Of a stretch of DNA of 5,411 nt, positions 1-4,043 are shown in pieces; position 1 is the stretch's first letter, and every line of letters begins with the position of its first letter. The stretch is from Roseiflexaceae bacterium (GTDB lineage Bacteria > Chloroflexota > Chloroflexia > Chloroflexales > Roseiflexaceae). Location of the stretch: the NCBI GenBank assembly GCA_947462525.1, contig CANHPK010000142.1, forward strand, positions 1-5,411, in the 5' to 3' direction. The notes below the pieces were generated by a model, which was not told where the DNA came from, did not search any database, and saw only the letters and a list, made by a program, of their open reading frames with translations. A program made the position numbers and the translations under genes.

Positions 1-1230
1 GCCAGCTCGACACTGGCAGTGACGTACACCTCGAGCACGCCGTCGGTATGTACGGTGACGAGCGCCGGCACGGTGACCATGGTGTCGTTCGGCACGTGTA
101 CGATTACGGCCGCCCAAGCGGGTGGTGTCAGTGGTGGTACGAGCTATGCGGCTGCCACGAGTGTGACGCAGTCGTTCACCTCGCGTCGGTTGCAGACGAT
201 TACCTTCACGGTCCTGAGCGACAAAAGCATCATGGAGCCGGCATTCACGGTGAGCGGCAGTACGACATCGGGGCTGCCGTTGACATTTACGACCAGCACA
301 GCGAGCATCTGTACAGTGACCAGCAGTGGCACGGTGACGTTGGTTGCAACCGGGTTGTGCACCATCGAGGCAGCCCAGGCGGGTGGTGTGTCGGGCGGGA
401 TTACCTATGCGGTAGCGACGCCAGTGACGCAGTCGTTCATGATTCGGACCATCCAGACCATTACGTTTGCACAACCCGCAGACCGACCAAGCACGGCAGC
501 ATCGTTCAGCATCGGCGCGACGGCCAGCTCGGGGTTGCCGGTGACGTACGAGTCGAACACGCCGAGTGTGTGTACGGTGACGAGCAGCGGTACGGTGACC
601 TTGGTGACATACGGCACGTGTACGATTGTGGCGAAACAAGTGGGTGGGATTAAAGACGGCACGACGTATGATGCTGCATTTGATGTGTCACGGACATTCA
701 ACTCGTTGCGTAATCAGACCGTGACATTTACGATGCCCACCGACCGTGTCTACACGGCAGCAGATTTTCTGCTGACTGGGAGTGCGAGTTCGACATTGGC
801 GGTGAGTTACTCGACCACGACGCCGACGATCTGTACGGTGAGCCCGACGGGTACTGTTGACCTGATCGCCCCTGGGACCTGCACGATCAATGGCGTCCAA
901 GCAGGTGGCACTGCAGGCGGTATTGTCTATGCGGCGTCGCCGGTTTTGACTCGGTCGATGACCGTGAACCCTGTGCCGCAAACGGTCTCTATGCCGACCA
1001 TCCCCGAGAGCCACGAGTATCAGGGTGGCGTGGATCTGGTAGGGACGACCACATCAGGGCTCGAAATCACCTACACGAGCACAACCCCGACCGTTTGTAC
1101 GGTGACCGGCAAGCGTGTCACGTTTGTGGGTGTCGGTAAGTGTAGTATCAAGGGATCACAGGCCGGTGGGACACGTGGCGGCATCATCTATGGTGCGAGC
1201 CCTGACCTGACGCGCGAGTTCTTTGTGACC
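1..1230 (+). repeat. Five Ig-like protein repeats, 261-264 bp period
   Basis: The first Cys codon of each repeat falls at 49, 310, 571, 832 and 1096, giving periods of 261, 261, 261 and 264 bp. The second Cys codon lies 48 bp later in repeats 1-4 (97, 358, 619, 880) and 45 bp later in repeat 5 (1141). Shared landmarks are a TYxSxTPSVCTV start, a GTVTLV strand, a GTCTI strand, QAGGxxGGxxYAA, and QTITF before the next unit. The regular Cys pair suggests a disulfide within each module, in keeping with an extracytoplasmic location. The first repeat is cut by the window edge, so the full array is probably longer. The pattern resembles the Cys-containing bacterial Ig-like repeats of large surface proteins; I cannot name the exact family. 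Confidence 0.85.
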
Positions 1231-2154
1231 AACTACACGGCAACCCCGACGGTTACCCCGACCAACACCCGGACCTTCACGCCGACGCTGACCCCCACCC
1301 CCATTCCGTTCTTGATGAAGAAGGGTGCGGTCGGTGCGTCGTTTGTGCTCGGGTTGTTGCAAAACGGGACATTGATTACCTGGGGTATGAACCGCGAGTT
1401 CCAAGCGAATATCCCACCATGCTGTGGCAGTGGAATTGACGACGTGGCAGTGGGGACCAACTTCGCACTGGCGCTCAAGGGTGGCCGTGTGTTCGGCTGG
1501 GGAGCCAACACCAAGGGGCAACTCAAGTTCCCAGCGTCGACCGCACGCAATATCACATCGATTGCTGCAGGCGGTGCACATGGGTTGGCATTGAACAAGA
1601 CGGGCCAAGTCGTCAGCTGGGGTGACAACGGCTTCAAGCAAGCGCTGGTACCCAAAGGGTTGAAGGGCGTCACACAAATTGCCGGTGGCACCAACCACTC
1701 GTTGGTCCTGACCTCAACGGGGCGCGTGGTGGCATGGGGCAGCAACGCGTCGAGTCAAGCGAAGCCACCGACGACACTGAGCAACGTCATCCAGGTTGCT
1801 GGTGGGCTCGACCACTCGTTGGCACTCAAGAACGACGGCACGGTCGTCGCCTGGGGTGGCAATGCGTTCGGTCAAGCGTCAGTGCCTGCCACGGCCATCA
1901 ATGTCAAGCAGGTCAGCGCGGGAAACCAGTTCTCGCTGGTGGTGCAGAACGACGGTACCGTCTTTGGTTGGGGCCGCAACGACAACAACGTCTATGTGAT
2001 CCCACCCGAATACACCGACATATACACTGTGGCGGCAGGCTATGCCAACACCATCCTCGGCTTGCGGAACGGGCGCGTGATCGTCATCGGTGACCAGACA
2101 AACGGCATCGACGCCTCGCGCACACCGACCAAGACGGCCACTCCGACTCCTTGA
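1..2154 (+). CDS. Ig-like repeat / RCC1-like propeller surface protein (5' partial)
   Basis: The reading frame is open from base 1 to a TGA at 2152-2154 (717 residues visible), so the start codon and any signal peptide lie upstream; the GTG at 19 is internal to a repeat. Residues 1-410 are five Ig-like repeats of 87, 87, 87 and 88 residues, each with a CTV...G(T/K)C Cys pair followed by QAGG. Residues 411-437 are a Thr-Pro linker. Residues 443-702 are seven 39-residue units with the RCC1-type pattern (V/I)AxGxxHSLAL...G.V..WG, which fits a closed seven-bladed propeller. The chain ends in TPTKTATPTP. Such modular Thr-Pro proteins are typically secreted or surface-displayed in Chloroflexota; adhesion or binding is a guess and no catalytic motif is visible. 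The gene ends in a terminator 230 bases downstream, beyond a 28-bp repeat array. Domain calls are firm; function is unknown. Confidence 0.9.
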   Translation, partial: ASSTLAVTYTSSTPSVCTVTSAGTVTMVSFGTCTITAAQAGGVSGGTSYAAATSVTQSFTSRRLQTITFTVLSDKSIMEPAFTVSGSTTSGLPLTFTTSTASICTVTSSGTVTLVATGLCTIEAAQAGGVSGGITYAVATPVTQSFMIRTIQTITFAQPADRPSTAASFSIGATASSGLPVTYESNTPSVCTVTSSGTVTLVTYGTCTIVAKQVGGIKDGTTYDAAFDVSRTFNSLRNQTVTFTMPTDRVYTAADFLLTGSASSTLAVSYSTTTPTICTVSPTGTVDLIAPGTCTINGVQAGGTAGGIVYAASPVLTRSMTVNPVPQTVSMPTIPESHEYQGGVDLVGTTTSGLEITYTSTTPTVCTVTGKRVTFVGVGKCSIKGSQAGGTRGGIIYGASPDLTREFFVTNYTATPTVTPTNTRTFTPTLTPTPIPFLMKKGAVGASFVLGLLQNGTLITWGMNREFQANIPPCCGSGIDDVAVGTNFALALKGGRVFGWGANTKGQLKFPASTARNITSIAAGGAHGLALNKTGQVVSWGDNGFKQALVPKGLKGVTQIAGGTNHSLVLTSTGRVVAWGSNASSQAKPPTTLSNVIQVAGGLDHSLALKNDGTVVAWGGNAFGQASVPATAINVKQVSAGNQFSLVVQNDGTVFGWGRNDNNVYVIPPEYTDIYTVAAGYANTILGLRNGRVIVIGDQTNGIDASRTPTKTATPTP
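1327..2106 (+). repeat. Seven RCC1-like blades, exact 117-bp period
   Basis: Blade starts fall at 1327, 1444, 1561, 1678, 1795, 1912 and 2029, each exactly 117 bp (39 residues) apart without a single indel. Each unit reads roughly (V/I)AxGxxxSLAL, then a G-turn, then (V/I)xxWGxN, then a Pro-containing linker. The last unit is degenerate, with VIGDQ where WG is expected. Seven units match the seven-bladed fold known for RCC1, although eukaryotic RCC1 blades are longer; short bacterial RCC1_2-type units are about this size. No guanine-nucleotide-exchange role should be assumed. Confidence 0.85.
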
Positions 2155-2174
2155 CCATGCACCTACGTGCATGG
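2155..2174. repeat. 8-bp inverted repeat directly after the stop codon
   Basis: CCATGCAC (2155-2162) and GTGCATGG (2167-2174) are perfect inverted arms around a 4-base loop, CTAC. The left arm begins on the base after the TGA of the large gene, and the right arm is the beginning of the first 28-bp tandem repeat. No T-run follows, so it is not a terminator. It could be a small 3' hairpin or a relic of how the array was seeded. Confidence 0.6.
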
Positions 2175-2353
2175 CCATAGACGAAGTAATCTGCGTGCAT
2201 GGTCATAGACGAAGTAATCTGCGTGCATGGTCATAGACGAAGTAATCTGCGTGCATGGTCATAGACGAAGTAATCTACGTGCATGGCCATAGACGAAGTG
2301 ATCTGCATGTATGGTCATAGACGAAGTAATCTGCGTGCATGGTCATAGAGACG
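2166..2353 (+). repeat. 28-bp non-coding tandem repeat array (six full units plus a partial)
   Basis: Units start at 2166, 2194, 2222, 2250, 2278, 2306 and 2334 with an exact 28-bp period and no spacer. Each begins CGTGCATGG and ends GACGAAGTAATCTG. Units 2 and 3 are identical. The others differ by one to three bases: C for T at the tenth base in units 1 and 5, a final A in unit 4, GTGATC for GTAATC in unit 5, and CATGTATGG in unit 6. Unit 7 breaks down after CATAGA. Because 28 is not a multiple of three and every frame is interrupted, it does not encode a repeat protein. It lies between the stop of the large gene and its terminator, so it is probably transcribed as part of the 3' untranslated region. 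Function is unknown. Confidence 0.95.
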
Positions 2354-2386
2354 GAAACTTCGGAACGGACTGTCGGTTTGCAATTG

Positions 2387-2421
2387 AAAGAGCGGGACGC
2401 ATTGTGCGTCCCGCTCTTTTT
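2387..2421 (+). terminator. Intrinsic terminator of the large repeat-protein gene
   Basis: AAAGAGCGGGACGCA (2387-2401) pairs perfectly with TGCGTCCCGCTCTTT (2405-2419) around a 3-base loop, and the transcript would end in five U (2417-2421). A 15-bp GC-rich stem with a T-run is a textbook factor-independent terminator on the plus strand. It lies 232 bases after the TGA, so the 28-bp array sits inside the transcript. On the minus strand only three T follow, so bidirectional activity is doubtful. Confidence 0.85.
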
Positions 2422-2466
2422 GGGGCGGGGAAGATTGGATAAATCCCGCTCTAAACATTGTCTGTA

Positions 2467-2631
2467 GGCCGCAGCATGCCGCGGCCATACGGGAGCCGCG
2501 GCCGTACGGGAGCCACGGCCGTACGGGAGCCACACCCTTCGGGAGCCGCAGCCTTCGGGAGCCGCGGCCTTACGGGAGCCGCGGCCTTACGGGAGCCGCG
2601 GCCTTACGGGAGCCGCAGCCGTACGGGATGT
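2467..2631 (+). repeat. GC-rich 17-bp tandem repeat array with palindromic core
   Basis: Nine units start at 2487, 2504, 2521, 2538, 2554, 2570, 2587, 2604 and 2621. The consensus is TTACGGGAGCCGCGGCC (17 bp); units 4 and 5 have TTCGGG and are 16 bp through loss of one A, and the ninth unit is partial. Half-units without the TACGGG part occur at 2467-2486. The GCCGCGGC core is a perfect 8-bp palindrome in units 1, 5, 6 and 7 and is degraded (GCCACGGC, GCCGCAGC) in others. Units 6 and 7 are identical. The Arg/Gly/Pro-rich reading frames crossing it only translate the repeat and run into neighbouring terminators. It separates two convergent genes. This may be a dispersed intergenic repeat; one window cannot show that. 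Confidence 0.92.
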
Positions 2632-2648
2632 GTTGTAAAAAAGCCCCG
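2625..2648. repeat. Short dispersed element, copy 1
   Basis: A 24-base stretch beginning GGGATGTGTTGTAAAA and ending GCCCCG overlaps the last unit of the 17-bp array and the tail and first arm of the lipoprotein terminator. A second copy lies at 3947-3967 and differs only by lacking three bases. Part of the match, the A-run next to GCCCCG, is what any terminator edge could show, but the flanking GGGATGT and TTGT are not explained that way. Confidence 0.5.
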
Positions 2649-2669
2649 TGTGCCAATCGGCACACGGGG
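2637..2669 (-). terminator. Intrinsic terminator of the lipoprotein gene
   Basis: Read on the minus strand, CCCCGTGTGCC and GGCACACGGGG form a perfect 11-bp stem (2669-2659 with 2654-2644) around a 4-base loop. The stem is followed by C and then six T (2642-2637). It begins 21 bases after the TAA of the lipoprotein gene. The plus strand lacks a T-run after the stem (TTCTATT), so this mainly serves leftward transcription. Confidence 0.9.
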
Positions 2670-2689
2670 TTCTATTGGCGCAAAAGACC

Positions 2690-2986
2690 TTACGGGACGG
2701 CGATGGGAACGACTTCTTCGCGGCCGTCACAGGTGACGAGCTTGAGGTCGTAGTTGCCGGCTGCGTCGACGGGGATGCTGGTACCGGCCTGGGCGGCGAG
2801 GACTGCACCATCCTTGAGGAAGTTTTCGCCGAATGCGTCTGCACCACCAGCCGACACATACAGACCACAAAGGTCAGCATCCTGAGGAGCGGTGACCGTG
2901 ATCTGGTGTGAGACACCGCCACAGGACGAAAGGGTAAAAATCGCCAACAGAGACAACAACACCACCATTGAAAGTGAACGACGCAT
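2690..2986 (-). CDS. Small lipoprotein with YDLK...CDG domain
   Basis: The predicted protein has 98 residues. The start at 2986 is chosen because AAGGAG (2998-2993) lies six bases upstream and the signal peptide then begins MRRSL; an in-frame ATG ten codons further upstream lacks a good ribosome site. Residues 4-21 are hydrophobic and end in the lipobox L19-S20-S21-C22, so Cys22 should be lipidated and the protein anchored outside the cytoplasmic membrane. The mature part has C40-G-L-Y-V-S, a FGENFL turn (52-57), and NYDLKLVTC(86)DG near the end. This resembles small bacterial lipoproteins with an IC..YIS...WGE..L...G.YD....DCDG pattern, probably a compact beta-sandwich; C40 and C86 could pair. 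The stop is TAA and a terminator follows. The gene is alone and divergent from the membrane-protein gene. Function is unknown. Confidence 0.85.
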   Translation of the reverse strand: MRRSLSMVVLLSLLAIFTLSSCGGVSHQITVTAPQDADLCGLYVSAGGADAFGENFLKDGAVLAAQAGTSIPVDAAGNYDLKLVTCDGREEVVPIAVP

Positions 2987-3091
2987 GGGATTCTCCTTTT
3001 TGGCGAACGAGCGCATACGGATATCGTCGCTCTCTTCCTTCTCTCGCGGTGTTATGGGTCATCGTTAGAATGAAGCCGCAGCACCTCGCGC

Positions 3092-3118
3092 ATTATACCC
3101 GGCTTTGTTATTTGTAAA
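3092..3118 (-). promoter_or_regulatory. Candidate promoter for the lipoprotein gene
   Basis: On the minus strand a perfect TATAAT lies at 3097-3092, with TTTACA (5 of 6 matches to the -35 consensus) at 3118-3113 and a 15-base spacer, slightly short of the usual 17. Transcription would start near 3085, giving a leader of about 100 bases before the ATG at 2986. The -35 box overlaps that of the rightward candidate promoter. I see no riboswitch-like fold in the leader. Confidence 0.55.
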
Positions 3119-3139
3119 AATCTGGATTCTGAATATGAT
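3112..3139 (+). promoter_or_regulatory. Candidate rightward promoter for the small ORF and membrane-protein gene
   Basis: TTGTAA (3112-3117, 4 of 6) and TATGAT (3134-3139, 5 of 6) are separated by 16 bases. Initiation near 3146 would leave about 26 bases before the small ORF at 3172 and place a perfect Shine-Dalgarno sequence inside that leader. A weaker alternative is an extended -10, TGGTATGGT at 3226-3234, inside the small ORF and with no -35 box. Confidence 0.4.
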
Positions 3140-3157
3140 GTACGCCATAAAAAACGC

Positions 3158-3165
3158 AGGAGGAG
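3158..3165 (+). promoter_or_regulatory. Perfect Shine-Dalgarno sequence of the small ORF
   Basis: AGGAGGAG contains the complete AGGAGG anti-Shine-Dalgarno complement and ends eight bases (counted from AGGAGG) before the ATG at 3172. It is the strongest ribosome-binding sequence I see in the window and serves no other start codon, which is the main reason for calling the 25-codon ORF. Confidence 0.55.
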
Positions 3166-3171
3166 CGCAAT

Positions 3172-3249
3172 ATGCGTTGGTTAACTGCGGTTTCATCACT
3201 GCATAGCGAAAACATAACACCCTTTTGGTATGGTGATGGACATGCGTAG
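3172..3249 (+). CDS. Candidate 25-residue small protein or leader peptide
   Basis: An ATG at 3172 behind a perfect AGGAGG opens 25 codons, beginning MRWLTAVSSL and ending WYGDGHA, and closes with TAG at 3247-3249. Fourteen bases separate the stop from the ATG of the membrane-protein gene, and that gene's own GGGAG site (3252-3256) falls in the gap, so ribosomes finishing here could reinitiate there. The peptide is neither clearly hydrophobic nor a run of one amino acid, so a classical attenuation leader is not obvious, although it has two Trp. It could be a coupling leader, a true small protein, or chance. The evidence is the ribosome site, spacing and placement; no homology is recognised. 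Confidence 0.42.
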   Translation: MRWLTAVSSLHSENITPFWYGDGHA

Positions 3250-3263
3250 CCGGGAGACTGTCC

Positions 3264-3853
3264 ATGACCGAACACAAATCCCATTGGTTTACATCGCAAA
3301 TCGTGCTGAGCTCGTTGATTGTGGTGCTGTCGTTGTTTACCGCGAACATCAGTTACGAGCGGTCGTTGGCCAGCTCGGCGCAGTTGCGCAAGAACACGGC
3401 CGGGCTGCGTGAGCTCATGCTGGGTACGTCGGCCGAAACCATGGCCAACGCGACCTTTCAATCTGATTTGTCGAACTACAGCGATGCCGAATTTGCCACC
3501 GACGAAGATCAAATACAGAAGTACGAACTGCGCTATTCGGAAGAACTCAGCAACGACATCGCCGCCAATCCCGACGATCCGTTTTCGGATGCGTATTCGC
3601 GGATATCTTTGGTCCGTCCGACGAACATCACGACGAAGCCGAGGCGCTCTTCATCGCCGCCGATGGCTACTCGAAGCGCTGGAATGCGTTGCAACAAATC
3701 ATCCTCATCACAACCTTGGGGTTGGGCTTTGTGGCATGGACGTCGGTCATCAAAAACGAACGGCACCTGATCCGCATCGTGTTTATCGCGTTTGCGTTTC
3801 TCACGCTTGGGTATAGCATCTATCTGTTTACGCTGGTGCCGGTGGTGGGGTAG
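3264..3853 (+). pseudogene. Three-helix membrane protein gene with a -1 frameshift
   Basis: The ATG at 3264 has GGGAG (3252-3256) seven bases upstream. The first frame gives a membrane helix at residues 9-29 (IVLSSLIVVLSLF core), then a polar, acidic, probably helical stretch ending PDDPFSDAYS near base 3599. Beyond it this frame turns into Ser/Arg/Pro-rich nonsense and stops at 3770. The frame one base back continues sensibly from about 3599, ADIFGPSDEHHDEAEALF, then YSKRW and two strong membrane helices (about restored residues 141-163 and 169-195), ending at TAG 3851-3853. The restored product is about 196 residues. The break equals loss of one base between roughly 3582 and 3600, where a TTTT run is one candidate site. 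It may be a real null mutation or a sequencing error. A terminator follows at 3892. I do not recognise the family; the topology suggests a small inner-membrane protein with a soluble insert. Confidence 0.72.
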
Positions 3854-3891
3854 GGGTTGGGTAGCATGAAAAAGCTAATGGTAATCCACAG

Positions 3892-3920
3892 CGGTATCGC
3901 AGCGTGCGGTACCGTTTTTT
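3892..3920 (+). terminator. Intrinsic terminator after the membrane-protein gene
   Basis: CGGTATCGCA (3892-3901) pairs with TGCGGTACCG (3905-3914) around the 3-base loop GCG, with one G-T wobble in ten pairs, and six T follow (3915-3920). It lies 38 bases after the TAG at 3853. This supports that stop, and therefore the restored reading frame, as the true gene end. Confidence 0.82.
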
Positions 3921-3940
3921 GCGCAGGATTCGGTGGCTCA

Positions 3941-3972
3941 TTGAGCGGGATGTTTGTAAAAGCCCCGCTCAA
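3941..3972. other. 9-bp inverted repeat upstream of the uridylyltransferase promoter
   Basis: TTGAGCGGG (3941-3949) and CCCGCTCAA (3964-3972) are perfect inverted arms with a 14-base A/T-rich loop. No T-run follows directly on either strand, so a terminator is unlikely. The right arm covers the place where a -35 box would sit for the TATAAT at 3988, so a regulator site or a DNA hairpin affecting that promoter is possible. Confidence 0.5.
3947..3967. repeat. Short dispersed element, copy 2
   Basis: This 21-base stretch begins GGGATGTTTGTAAAA and ends GCCCCG. It equals the element at 2625-2648 except for three missing bases (one G and two A). Here it forms the loop and inner arms of the inverted repeat at 3941-3972, whereas copy 1 sits at the edge of a terminator. 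Confidence 0.5.
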
Positions 3973-3987
3973 AGTGAACCTGCTTTT

Positions 3988-3993
3988 TATAAT
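3988..3993 (+). promoter_or_regulatory. Candidate -10 box of the uridylyltransferase gene
   Basis: A perfect TATAAT lies in an A/T-rich stretch ahead of the gene. No convincing -35 hexamer is present at 16-18 bases; GCTCAA (3967-3972) is a weak match at 15 bases and belongs to the inverted repeat. Initiation near 4000 would leave about 44 bases before the ATG at 4044 but only about five before the in-frame ATG at 4005, which bears on the start choice. Confidence 0.42.
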
Positions 3994-4043
3994 TACTACA
4001 TTCAATGGTAGACTACAAAGAACTGATTCTGTCCGAGGTGCCC

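Noticed and set aside
1156..1745. Minus-strand frames of 170-180 residues opposite the linker and propeller region
   Set aside because: They are antisense to a clearly repetitive, domain-bearing coding region and have no recognisable content of their own.
2166..2353. CRISPR array
   Set aside because: The 28-bp units are directly contiguous with no unique spacers, and no cas gene is in the window.
2458..2736. Plus-strand 92-residue Arg/Gly-rich protein, and minus-strand counterparts, across the 17-bp array
   Set aside because: The sequences are translations of the tandem repeat, have no ribosome site, and cross the lipoprotein terminator and the 3' end of the lipoprotein gene.
3193..3238. 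CATCAC...GTGATG inverted repeat in the small ORF as an operator
   Set aside because: Only six bases match per arm, with a long asymmetric interval; too weak to separate from chance.
3576..3610. Programmed -1 ribosomal frameshift in the membrane-protein gene
   Set aside because: No X-XXY-YYZ slippery heptamer in the correct phase and no clear downstream stimulator; the TTTT at 3582-3585 reads TTT-TCG, which does not re-pair well one base back.
3941..3972. Terminator on either strand
   Set aside because: The loop is 14 bases and no T-run follows the stem directly; a better terminator for the upstream gene ends at 3920.
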